Below are positions 1 through 6,782 of a stretch of DNA of 13,342 nucleotides, one piece after another. The position numbers and the translations under genes were made by a program. The stretch is taken from the NCBI GenBank assembly GCA_026389415.1, contig JAPLHX010000263.1, forward strand, positions 1 to 13,342, written 5' to 3'. This DNA comes from Coprothermobacterota bacterium. GTDB taxonomy: Bacteria > Caldisericota > JANLFM01. Below the pieces are notes generated by a model, which was not told the origin of the DNA, ran no database searches, and worked only from the letters and a program-made list of their open reading frames with translations. The first letter of the stretch is position 1. The number at the start of each line of letters is the position of its first letter.

Positions 1-257
1 ATTTTCTCCGTCGCGCCGCTCCTTATATCCGTCTTCATCACGAGAGCTGGGACGGAACTGACCGCATACTTCCGGAGAAACCGATTCCCTTGGGGGCACG
101 GATCATCGCTGCCTGCGAATTCATGGAAGAGCAGGAGTACCATTTGAACGGGAACCGCCAAGCTGCGTTGGCTCAAGTTCAGGCTCGCAGCGGAGGGGAC
201 CTCGACCCCCAAGTCGTCCGAATGTTGGCCGTAGTCGTGAAGGATTTGGAACCATGA
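1..257 (+). CDS. HD-GYP-type protein, C-terminal part (5' cut by window edge), degenerate
   Basis: The open frame starts at base 3 and ends at TGA 255-257, giving 84 residues. It contains HHESWDGT followed by IPLGARIIA, the layout of the second half of an HD-GYP domain (cyclic-di-GMP phosphodiesterase family). Key positions are eroded: after HHESWDGT the expected GYP is replaced by DRI, and the usual ADAFDAM...DRPYR block reads ACEFMEE...HLNGN. The HD dyad lies outside the window and cannot be judged. The family assignment is firm from the HHE-WDGT and LGARI blocks; loss of activity is inference. The gene overlaps the next HD-GYP gene by ATGA, so the two are probably translationally coupled and may act as a catalytic/pseudo-enzyme pair. 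Confidence 0.75.
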   Translation, partial: FLRRAAPYIRLHHESWDGTDRILPEKPIPLGARIIAACEFMEEQEYHLNGNRQAALAQVQARSGGDLDPQVVRMLAVVVKDLEP

Positions 258-1540
258 AACCTCCTACACTGGAGCGGCTATCCGTTTGGTTCCTGACTGG
301 TTTGATCCTGCTGTTTCTCTACCTGCTGGTCCAATGCATCCTCAAGGGACTATTCACTCTCGATTTATTCCTGGTCGCCACTGCAGCACTCCTGTTGCGG
401 TTTTTCGACGTATCGTTTATCGGTCATCTGATCTCGCCCTCCGGTGGAGTGATCCTGGCTGCCTTTTTTATCTTTGGTCCGCTACCGGGTTTACTGGCGA
501 TGGTCTTTTCGCTGTTCGGCCTGTTCCTTTTTCGTAGAACACTGAAGTTCAGCCCTCCAGATCTGACAGATGCCCTGGTGCAAACACTGGGCGCATCTGG
601 GGCGGCCGTGCTGGTTCACCAATATGTGATCGGCCCCAGATTGGGGTCGGTCGATCTTTCCACCTATTCCCTGACGTTGTTCCTCAGTTTGGCAGGCACG
701 ATCGCCGTTTATTATCTGACTGCCGCACTTCTGACGATCCTGATCCGAACCTCCTCCGGAGGGGATCCCAGACGCCTTGTGGGAACGCTGTGGCACCCGC
801 TCTATCTGGCGGTTTTCTGCGTGCTGGGCTTGTCCACGATCCTACTGGTGCCCGTTTATTTCCAACTGGGTGTAGCGGGTTTGTTGCTCGGCTTACTTCC
901 GCTCTGCGTGTTTTTCTATGCAGTCCGGCTTTACCTTCGCATGCGGGATGTTTACCGCCAAGCTTTGCAAGCCCTAGTCAGCTCCATCGAAGCGATGGAT
1001 CCTTACACCCATGGCCATTCCGATCGTGTCGCCAATTTATGCATCGAGATCGGACGGCGGTTGGGTTTCGGCGAGAACCGCTTGCGTTTATTGGAGTATG
1101 CTGCCTATCTGCACGATATGGGGAAGGTGACGATTGACCCGGCGATTCTGCACAAAAAGGGATCCCTTACTGAAGTGGAGTGGGCCGTGATCCGTTCCCA
1201 TCCGTCGGAAGGGGCGGAGATCCTCAAACCCGTCGGCTTCTTGCACAAGATCTTGCCCTGGATTGCCCATCACCACGAGAAAGCGGATGGAACGGGATAT
1301 CCGGAAGCTCTCCCTTTGGAGCGGACGCCACTGGAAGCCCGGATCATTTCCGCGGCAGATGCCTTTGATGCCATGGTATCCGACCGTCCCTACCGAGCCG
1401 CTCTATCGATCGAGGAAACCGTGCAGGAGATGCGGCGAAACCAAAACACCCAGTTCGATGCCCGGATCGTCAGCATCATTTGTCAGTTGGTGGCGTCTGC
1501 TGATTTTGTCCGGTGGTGGCGGGAACGACTTCCCTTATGA
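254..1540 (+). CDS. Membrane-anchored HD-GYP domain phosphodiesterase
   Basis: This 428-residue protein has an N-terminal half with about six hydrophobic membrane segments (residues ~8 to ~225) and a cytoplasmic HD-GYP domain (~235-410). Visible motifs are HGHSDRV, LHDMGK with the HD dyad near residue 287, HHHEKADGTGYP near 340-350, and ISAADAFDAMVSDRPYR. All expected metal-ligand motifs are present, so it should hydrolyse cyclic-di-GMP (family knowledge). The membrane part is probably a sensor; I do not recognise a named sensor type. ATG 254 overlaps the TGA of the upstream gene, and an AAGGA site at 240-244 sits 9 bases before it. After the domain there is a short tail ending VRWWRERLPL, which lies where a pyrE remnant begins in another frame, so the C-terminus may have been altered by a rearrangement. 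Confidence 0.93.
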   Translation: MKPPTLERLSVWFLTGLILLFLYLLVQCILKGLFTLDLFLVATAALLLRFFDVSFIGHLISPSGGVILAAFFIFGPLPGLLAMVFSLFGLFLFRRTLKFSPPDLTDALVQTLGASGAAVLVHQYVIGPRLGSVDLSTYSLTLFLSLAGTIAVYYLTAALLTILIRTSSGGDPRRLVGTLWHPLYLAVFCVLGLSTILLVPVYFQLGVAGLLLGLLPLCVFFYAVRLYLRMRDVYRQALQALVSSIEAMDPYTHGHSDRVANLCIEIGRRLGFGENRLRLLEYAAYLHDMGKVTIDPAILHKKGSLTEVEWAVIRSHPSEGAEILKPVGFLHKILPWIAHHHEKADGTGYPEALPLERTPLEARIISAADAFDAMVSDRPYRAALSIEETVQEMRRNQNTQFDARIVSIICQLVASADFVRWWRERLPL

Positions 1541-1872
1541 CCAGGACAGTGAGGGAACCGCCGGCGAGGAAACTGTCCCTCCGACGCGGTTTCATACTGG
1601 GCCCGGAGGAAAAAGTGCTGGTGATTGAGGACGTCATCACCAAAGGTGGCTCTCTGATGGAAGCGATTGATGTCTGCAAGAAATACGGGGCTAACGTAGT
1701 CGGTGCGGGTGCCATCATCGATCGCTCGATCCTTCCGCTGGGTTTCGGCGTACCGATATCCTCCCTCCTGCGACTGGAAATCCAGACCTGGAAGAAAGAG
1801 GAATGCACGCTGTGCCGGCAAGGAATCCGCTTGGTCAAGCCGGGGAGCGGGGAAATCCCCCTGCTTTCCTAA
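1513..1872 (+). pseudogene. pyrE: Orotate phosphoribosyltransferase remnant (C-terminal half of PyrE)
   Basis: From about residue 19 of this frame the protein matches the C-terminal half of bacterial PyrE (family ~180-190 residues): KLSLRRGF, the PRPP-binding block VLVIEDVITKGGS, VVGAGAIIDRS, FGVPISSLLRLEI, and the Cys-rich end EECTLCRQGIRLVKPG. The N-terminal half, with dimer and orotate-site residues, is missing because those bases are occupied by the HD-GYP domain in another frame. The PRPP motif has Lys where Thr/Ala/Ser is usual (VITKGGS). The reading frame of the remnant is intact, so truncation is either recent or the piece is still translated; GTG 1513 and ATG 1537 are possible starts without a clear ribosome site. 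As seen it cannot be a complete OPRT. A stand-alone half-domain protein is the less likely alternative. Confidence 0.75.
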
Positions 1873-1873
1873 C

Positions 1874-1880
1874 GGGGTGA
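1874..1880 (+). promoter_or_regulatory. Candidate ribosome binding site for an upstream CTG start of the first EamA permease
   Basis: GGGGTGA lies 9 bases before an in-frame CTG at 1890. The residues encoded between 1890 and the first ATG (1941) resemble the N-terminus of the downstream paralogue (RQQTIAHIS compared with RQRIQTNLS), so translation probably begins before ATG 1941. Non-AUG initiation is inference. Confidence 0.35.
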
Positions 1881-1940
1881 CAGATCAGCCTGCGGCAGCA
1901 TGTCCTGGCACAACGACAACAGACCATCGCGCACATCTCT

Positions 1941-2834
1941 ATGGCCTTCACCGTGGTGCTATGGGGGAATGCGTTTGTCGCGATCCGGATCGGTTTGGTG
2001 GAATTGTCGCCATTGGGGCTAACCCTGTTGCGATTCTTGCTAGCCTCTGTCTCGTTTTTATTGGTGTTCCTCCTGACCCTCCGTCGGGTACCCCTGCCTA
2101 GGAAATCCGATCTCCTTCCGCTTGGGCTGATGGCCATCCTGGGAGGGGCGGGTTATCATTTGCTCTTAAATATCGGCGAGCAATCGGTCACAGCCGGCAG
2201 CGCCAGCTTAATCATCGGTGCCACGCCAATCTTCACCGCTTTATGGACCCCGCTCTTCTTTCGGGAGCGGCTGGGCTTCTGGCAGGGCATCGGGATCCTG
2301 GTCGCCTTCGGGGGATTGTTTCTGGTCTCTTGGAAGGGAAGCCAGGGTTTAGGCACCTCCAATTGGCTGGGTATTCTGGCCGTACTGGGTGCGATGTTGG
2401 GTTGGTCCTTTTATCCCTTTCTTTCCCGCCCCTTGGTGGCCCGCCGTGGACCGCTTTTCGTCAGTGCCTACACCCAATTCCTGGCGCTGCCATTGTTGTT
2501 GCCTTGGGAGGGAGTTGGTTTCTATTGTTCCCTGCCAACCCTCTCTCCCCTGGTCTGGGGATCTGTCATCTTTCTAGCGCTTTTCTGCACGGTATTGGGT
2601 TACATTGTCTTCAACCGTTCTCTGCAGGTTCTGGGTGCCACCGCCACATCCTCCTACCTTTACCTACCTCCGGTGGTGGCTGTGTTCTTCGGCTGGTTGT
2701 TGTTGGGAGAACCCATCAACATTTTCCTTCTGTTCGGCGCAGCCCTCGTGATCGGTGGCGTGGTGCTGGTAAATGCTGCCGCTTCCCGCCCCGCCGCCAA
2801 AACGGAATCGGCGAACCAGAATCTTAGCCGGTAA
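1941..2834 (+). CDS. EamA/DMT-superfamily permease (first of tandem pair)
   Basis: This 297-residue (from ATG) polytopic protein has about ten membrane helices in two EamA repeats. Typical EamA features are LWGNAFVAIRIGL in the first helix, LRFLLAS, SASLIIGATPIFTAL followed by FFRERLGFWQGIGI, and a second half starting GWSFYPFLSRPL and ending GEPINIFLLFGAALVIGGVVLVN. Members export metabolites or amino acids across the inner membrane; the substrate is not predictable. The ATG falls inside the first helix, and in-frame codons back to CTG 1890 encode a basic/polar lead-in like that of the next gene, so the real start is probably upstream. It lies 68 bases after the pyrE remnant and 18 bases before its paralogue, suggesting one transcript and a tandem duplication. 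Confidence 0.93.
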   Translation: MAFTVVLWGNAFVAIRIGLVELSPLGLTLLRFLLASVSFLLVFLLTLRRVPLPRKSDLLPLGLMAILGGAGYHLLLNIGEQSVTAGSASLIIGATPIFTALWTPLFFRERLGFWQGIGILVAFGGLFLVSWKGSQGLGTSNWLGILAVLGAMLGWSFYPFLSRPLVARRGPLFVSAYTQFLALPLLLPWEGVGFYCSLPTLSPLVWGSVIFLALFCTVLGYIVFNRSLQVLGATATSSYLYLPPVVAVFFGWLLLGEPINIFLLFGAALVIGGVVLVNAAASRPAAKTESANQNLSR

Positions 2835-2839
2835 CCGGC
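2827..2839 (+). repeat. GC-rich palindrome with the EamA stop codon in its loop
   Basis: GCCGG-TAA-CCGGC can form a five-pair GC stem whose three-base loop is exactly the stop codon of the first EamA gene. No U-tract follows, so it is not a standard intrinsic terminator. It lies 13 bases before the GTG start of the second permease and could affect ribosome release or coupling; it could also be chance. Confidence 0.4.
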
Positions 2840-2852
2840 GAGATCCCCGCCA

Positions 2853-3818
2853 GTGGCAGAAAATGAAAAATCGCGTCGCCAATCCGCTGGGTTTCCTGCA
2901 AACCCTGCCGCAGCTCAAAATTCCATGAATCGCAGACGACAACGGATCCAGACTAACCTGTCCATGCTCTTAGTGATGCTCTTTTGGGGCAACGCTTATT
3001 GGAGCTTGAAGGTTCTACTGCGGGAGTTGTCACCCTTTGATGCGGCCACGCTGCGTATTCTCTTTTCTTCGGTTTTTTATCTGGTGGCCTTGCTGGTAAT
3101 GTATCGGCGGGTTCCACTGCCGCGCCGGCAAGAGCTTCCCGTCCTCTTTTTCGCCTCCCTGGCGGGTGTCTTGGGCTACCATATGCTCTTGACCATCGGC
3201 CAGCAGCAGATCACTTCCGGCATGGCCAGCCTGTTGGTGGGCTCCAGTCCGATTTTCACCGGCATCCTGGCTGCGCTGGTGTTGAAGGAACGGTTGGGGT
3301 GGGCCAAGATCGTGGGGATCCTGATTTCCTTTGCCGGGATTTTTGTGATCAGTTGGAAGGGATCGGGATTGGATTTCGCCCACCTGGGCGGGGTATTGAT
3401 CGTACTGGCCGCTTCTCTGTCGTGGTCCGGTTATGTGACCATGGTCCGGGGAGTGCAATCCTCTTCTCCGCTGTTAATCTCCGCCTATTCTCATTTCTTT
3501 CCCTGTTTGCTCTTGTTGCCATGGAGCGGCGGACCGATCACTGCCCTCGGGAAGCTCTCCGGTGCCGCTTGGGGAGCCCTGTTTTTCCTGACGTTTTTCA
3601 ACATGTTCCTCTGCTACATTCTCTACAACCGGGCGGTACGGATTCTGGGAGCGGCCACGACTGCCTCCTACCAATACTTGACGCCCGTGATCGCCCTCTT
3701 TTCCGGCTGGCTGATCTTGGGGGAACCGCTGACGTTGTTCTTGATCGGGGGCGCGGTGTTGGTGATTGCCGGGGTATTTCTGACCAATCGACCCTCGCCG
3801 GAGCGGGATTCCGCCTGA
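2853..3818 (+). CDS. EamA/DMT-superfamily permease (second of tandem pair)
   Basis: This 321-residue protein (from GTG 2853) has about ten membrane helices in two EamA repeats. It matches the preceding gene block by block: LFWGNAYWSLKVLL, LRILFSSVFYLVALLV, RRVPLPRRQELPVL, SLLVGSSPIFTGI, LKERLGWAKIVGILI, VISWKGSG, and AATTASYQYLTPVIALFSGWLILGEPL. The two are clear paralogues from a local duplication. The substrate is unknown; the family exports small metabolites. Two starts are possible. GTG 2853 adds a 24-residue polar stretch and has a weak GGCGAGA site. ATG 2925 gives 297 residues and matches the length of the first paralogue but has no visible ribosome site. Adjacent paralogues could form a heterodimer, but EamA proteins also work alone, so this is open. 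Confidence 0.92.
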   Translation: MAENEKSRRQSAGFPANPAAAQNSMNRRRQRIQTNLSMLLVMLFWGNAYWSLKVLLRELSPFDAATLRILFSSVFYLVALLVMYRRVPLPRRQELPVLFFASLAGVLGYHMLLTIGQQQITSGMASLLVGSSPIFTGILAALVLKERLGWAKIVGILISFAGIFVISWKGSGLDFAHLGGVLIVLAASLSWSGYVTMVRGVQSSSPLLISAYSHFFPCLLLLPWSGGPITALGKLSGAAWGALFFLTFFNMFLCYILYNRAVRILGAATTASYQYLTPVIALFSGWLILGEPLTLFLIGGAVLVIAGVFLTNRPSPERDSA

Positions 3819-3855
3819 GATTGGGTTCGAAGGGAACGCATGCTAGGATGAGTGC

Positions 3856-4248
3856 ATGACAAAGCGCACAGGAACGGTCGTGGTGGCCCTACTGATCCTG
3901 GTCGCAGTCCTGGTCTATGGATTCTGGCCGCGCCATGGATTCTACCCAGTGGAACTGGCTATCTACATCCGTGGAAGCACCAGCGAGTACTCCGTGATCA
4001 ACCAGGAATTGATCGACGGACAGCGGACTTTAGAAGTCGGTTTAGACGAACGATTCCAGGGCAGTGCCCTTAACAACAACCTGATGGTCAGTGCGGATCG
4101 CCATGATCTGCGGTTCCTTTACAGCCGCGACGGACGGGAATTGAACCGGATGGATTTCGCTTTTGCCGGATCCGAAGCCCAAGGCAAGGTCTTGACCGTT
4201 ACGATCGACGCCGATCGAATTGTCGCCATCGTCTGGGAGAACCGCTAG
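3856..4248 (+). CDS. Small membrane-anchored protein of unknown function, rhomboid neighbour
   Basis: This 130-residue protein has a short basic N-terminus (MTKRTG), one hydrophobic helix (about residues 7-24), then about 105 residues predicted outside the membrane, rich in alternating hydrophobic residues and probably beta-structured (VELAIYIRG, RTLEVGLDERF, KVLTVTIDADRIVAIVW). I do not recognise a family. An AGGATGAG stretch sits just before ATG 3856. Its TAG is followed with no gap by the ATG of the rhomboid protease, so the two are very likely co-translated. The helix ends in a Gly/Pro-containing stretch (YGFWPRHGFYP), the kind of helix-destabilising region rhomboids like, so a substrate or regulator of the protease is possible; that is inference. 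Confidence 0.75.
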   Translation: MTKRTGTVVVALLILVAVLVYGFWPRHGFYPVELAIYIRGSTSEYSVINQELIDGQRTLEVGLDERFQGSALNNNLMVSADRHDLRFLYSRDGRELNRMDFAFAGSEAQGKVLTVTIDADRIVAIVWENR

Positions 4249-4959
4249 ATGGTGATTCCCCTCTGGGATCTGAATCGGCGCCGGACATTCCCGGTGGTGA
4301 CGGTGACCCTGATTGCGGTCAACCTGGCCTTCTTTCTCTATCAACTCAACCTGGGATTGGATACCCAAGCTGGCATCGATTTCGTCAATCTCTATGGCAC
4401 AATCCCCTCCTTAATTCTGTCCGAAGAGAATCTGAATGCGTTGATCAGTTCGATGTTCCTTCATGGCGGCTGGATGCACCTTCTGGGAAACATGTTTTTC
4501 CTTTGGGTGTTCGGCGACAATATCGAAGATTTCCTGGGTCCCGTACGATACATCCTTTTCTACCTGTTGACTGGAGTGGCGGCCAGTCTCAGCTACATCC
4601 TCTTCTCCGGCTCGTATCCCTACATGCCGATGCTGGGAGCCTCCGGAGCCATCTCGGGGGTGATGGGCGCGTACATTTATCTCTTCCCCAGTGCTCCGAT
4701 CATCACGCTGATTCCATTAGGCTGCTTTGCCAACTTGATCCCATTGCCGGCCTGGCTATATTTGATCATCTGGTTCGGCTCGCAGTTCCTGATCGCCTCC
4801 TCCACCGGCGTGGCTGTCCAGGCACACATCGGTGGCTTTCTGGCAGGAATCCTGCTCGTGGTCCTGTTCGCTTGGGGCAAGCGGCCGATGACGCCAGGCC
4901 CGCGCTGGAATCCGCCCCGCCAGTCTTTGCCACCGGTTGACCCTGGAAGCGGCACCTGA
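4249..4959 (+). CDS. Rhomboid family intramembrane serine protease
   Basis: This 236-residue polytopic protein has about six membrane helices. Hallmarks are HGGWMHLLGNMFFLWVFGDNIED (H72, H77, N81), the catalytic GASG at residues 130-133 with Ser132, and the catalytic His in AHIGGFLAG (H193). All active-site residues of rhomboid proteases are present, so it should cut transmembrane segments of membrane proteins within the lipid bilayer. The start ATG immediately follows the stop of the 130-residue membrane protein gene. The cytoplasmic tail is short and Pro-rich. A second look at the end of this gene shows a possible proS promoter inside it. Confidence 0.94.
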   Translation: MVIPLWDLNRRRTFPVVTVTLIAVNLAFFLYQLNLGLDTQAGIDFVNLYGTIPSLILSEENLNALISSMFLHGGWMHLLGNMFFLWVFGDNIEDFLGPVRYILFYLLTGVAASLSYILFSGSYPYMPMLGASGAISGVMGAYIYLFPSAPIITLIPLGCFANLIPLPAWLYLIIWFGSQFLIASSTGVAVQAHIGGFLAGILLVVLFAWGKRPMTPGPRWNPPRQSLPPVDPGSGT

Positions 4960-4965
4960 TAGATT
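4937..4965 (+). promoter_or_regulatory. Possible proS promoter inside the rhomboid 3' end
   Basis: TTGACC (4937-4942) and TAGATT (4960-4965) are separated by 17 bases and would start a transcript near 4972, about 37 bases before the proS ATG. The -35 matches five of six consensus bases and the -10 four of six. A coding-sequence coincidence is possible. Confidence 0.3.
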
Positions 4966-4994
4966 GACGGGCAATATCCCGCAGAATGTCCGGG

Positions 4995-5000
4995 AAGGAG
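4995..5000 (+). promoter_or_regulatory. proS: proS Shine-Dalgarno site
   Basis: AAGGAG lies 8 bases before ATG 5009. This decides the proS start: the frame is open further left to 4937, but that would overlap the rhomboid gene and add residues with no family match. Confidence 0.8.
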
Positions 5001-5008
5001 AGATCGAA

Positions 5009-6451
5009 ATGGTGGAAGAATTCGTCACTGCAATTCCAAAGAAATCGGTCGATTTTGCCGACTGGTACGTGCAGATCGTGCGCCGGGCAGAGCTGGCCGA
5101 TTATACCCCGATCAAGGGCTGCATGGTCTATCGGCCTTACGGTTACGGCATCTGGGAATTGATCAAGGACGCCCTGGATCGAAGGTTGAAAGCTACCGGT
5201 CACCAGAACGCCTATTTTCCCCTTTTTATCCCGGAAAGCTTTCTGACCAAAGAAGCGGAACATGTGCAGGGATTCGCTCCCGAAGTAGCCTGGGTAACTC
5301 ATGGCGGAGACGAGGAGCTGGAAGAGCGCCTGGCCATTCGGCCGACTTCCGAAGCGATTGTCATGCCAATGTACGCCAAGTGGGTTCGTTCCTATCGTGA
5401 CTTGCCGATCCTGATCAACCTTTGGAACAACGTGGTGCGCTGGGAAAAAGTCACCCGCTTGTTCTTGCGAACCACCGAATTCCTCTGGCAGGAGGGGCAT
5501 ACCGTCCATCGTACGGCTGAGGATGCCATGGAGGAAACCCTTCGTATCTTCGGGATCTACCAGGATTTGGTCGAGAACGAGCTGGCGATCCCCGTCCTCG
5601 TGGGGCCGAAATCCGCACAAGAGAAGTTCGCCGGCGCGCAGGCGACGTACGCCCTGGAAGCGATGATGCCGGATGGCCGGGCGCTACAGTGTGGTACATC
5701 TCACTACTTCGGCCAGAATTTCTCGCAGGCCTTCGACATCAAGTTCCTGGATTCCGATGGGGAGCAAAAACACGCTTGGTCCACATCCTGGGGAGTCTCC
5801 ACCCGCCTGATCGGGGGTTTGGTGATGACGCACGGAGACGATTCCGGTTTGATTCTGCCGCCGCGGGTAGCTCCGATCCAGGTGGTGGTCGTACCGATCT
5901 TTTATGGCTCGGAAATGGCGGAAGTGATCGCCAAGGCCGAAGAGTTGGCCAAAGCGTTAGAAGATGCGGGAATCCGAACGAAGTTGGACGCCCGCGACGA
6001 ATACACTCCCGGGTGGAAGTTCAGCGAATGGGAACTGCGAGGCGTACCGCTGCGTCTGGAAATCGGGCCGCGTGACCTGCAGGCACAACAGGTGGTGCTG
6101 GTGCGACGGGACAACCGCAAGAAAGAGAAGGTAGGCTGGGACAACCTGCTAGCAAGGGTGCCGGAGATACTGAAGGATCTACAGGCCGCACTGTTGACCC
6201 GGGCCAGAGAATTCCTTAGAGCAAGCATCTATCGCACCAAGGAATACGGCGAATTCGTTTCGATCATGGAAAGCCGGCGTGGCTTCCTGCTTTCCCCCTG
6301 GTGCGGCGAGGCCAGTTGCGAGGACAAGATCAAAGCGGAAACCACCGCCACGATCCGCTGCATCGCCGAGCAGGAGGACGCCGTGGGGGCAGCCTGCATC
6401 GCTTGCGGTCACCCGGCGCAAGCCTGGGCTTATTTCGCGAAATCGTATTGA
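5009..6451 (+). CDS. proS: Prolyl-tRNA synthetase, short archaeal/eukaryotic type
   Basis: This 480-residue class II enzyme charges tRNA-Pro with proline in the cytoplasm. Visible features in order: start near FADWYVQIVRRAELADY, motif 1 region around GCMVYRPYGYGIWELI, RPTSE at residues 111-115, motif 2 RWEKVTRLFLRTTEFLWQEG (~144-163), motif 3 region GGLVMTHGDDSGL, then the anticodon-binding domain with WKFSEWELRGVPLRLEIGPRD. The C-terminus has a zinc-type cluster (C432, C437, C463, C466) and ends in Tyr (FAKSY). The length, zinc domain and terminal Tyr mark the archaeal/eukaryotic-type ProRS, not the longer bacterial form with the INS editing domain, so it lacks the usual editing insertion. 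It is the last gene of the rightward run. Confidence 0.96.
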   Translation: MVEEFVTAIPKKSVDFADWYVQIVRRAELADYTPIKGCMVYRPYGYGIWELIKDALDRRLKATGHQNAYFPLFIPESFLTKEAEHVQGFAPEVAWVTHGGDEELEERLAIRPTSEAIVMPMYAKWVRSYRDLPILINLWNNVVRWEKVTRLFLRTTEFLWQEGHTVHRTAEDAMEETLRIFGIYQDLVENELAIPVLVGPKSAQEKFAGAQATYALEAMMPDGRALQCGTSHYFGQNFSQAFDIKFLDSDGEQKHAWSTSWGVSTRLIGGLVMTHGDDSGLILPPRVAPIQVVVVPIFYGSEMAEVIAKAEELAKALEDAGIRTKLDARDEYTPGWKFSEWELRGVPLRLEIGPRDLQAQQVVLVRRDNRKKEKVGWDNLLARVPEILKDLQAALLTRAREFLRASIYRTKEYGEFVSIMESRRGFLLSPWCGEASCEDKIKAETTATIRCIAEQEDAVGAACIACGHPAQAWAYFAKSY

Positions 6452-6492
6452 AGATAGAAGCCAGAATGCAGGGGTCTCGACTATGAGTACCT

Positions 6493-6771
6493 TCAGGCTT
6501 TCTTCCCCAGCAGGTTCAGGATCTGGGTAAACAACACGGCCCCCACGATCATCCAGAAGAGCAGGCATAGGTTATAGAGCACCGGCAGGTCAATCCAAAG
6601 CCGGAAGACGGTGCCGCAAACCCAGTCCACCAGAAACGCTCCGATCACTCCTACGAAAGCGAACAACCCGATGCCCCCCGTGACCCGCCGAGTAGTGAAG
6701 AACCCCGTCACTAGTCCAATCAGGCCTCCTACGACCAGGATAGCTAACCAATGCCAGACGCTTAGGATCAT
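6493..6771 (-). CDS. Small three-helix membrane protein, GlsB/YeaQ/YmgE-like
   Basis: This 92-residue protein is mostly hydrophobic, with about three helices: WHWLAILVVGGLIGLVTGFF, GGIGLFAFVGVIGAFLVDWV, and a C-terminal NLCLLFWMIVGAVLFTQIL. The glycine pattern (GGLIGLVTG...GVIGAFL) resembles the transglycosylase-associated GlsB/YeaQ/YmgE family, small membrane proteins of unclear role linked to stress in other bacteria. The match is by pattern only. The start ATG (6771) has an AGGGAGAT site upstream. It begins 11 bases after the stop of rtcB on the same strand, so it is probably the second gene of an rtcB operon. It converges on proS with a 41-base gap that shows no clear terminator. Confidence 0.7.
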   Translation of the reverse strand: MILSVWHWLAILVVGGLIGLVTGFFTTRRVTGGIGLFAFVGVIGAFLVDWVCGTVFRLWIDLPVLYNLCLLFWMIVGAVLFTQILNLLGKKA

Positions 6772-6782
6772 CTAGATCTCCC

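Noticed and set aside
4937..5008. 24-residue N-terminal extension of ProRS
   Set aside because: ATG 5009 has AAGGAG at good spacing and begins the family-conserved region.
4766..5620. 284-codon antisense frame over the rhomboid end and proS
   Set aside because: Shadow of proS; no family resemblance and the sense strand encodes well-known motifs.
6452..6492. Terminator between proS and the small membrane protein gene
   Set aside because: No stem followed by a U-tract is visible on either strand.
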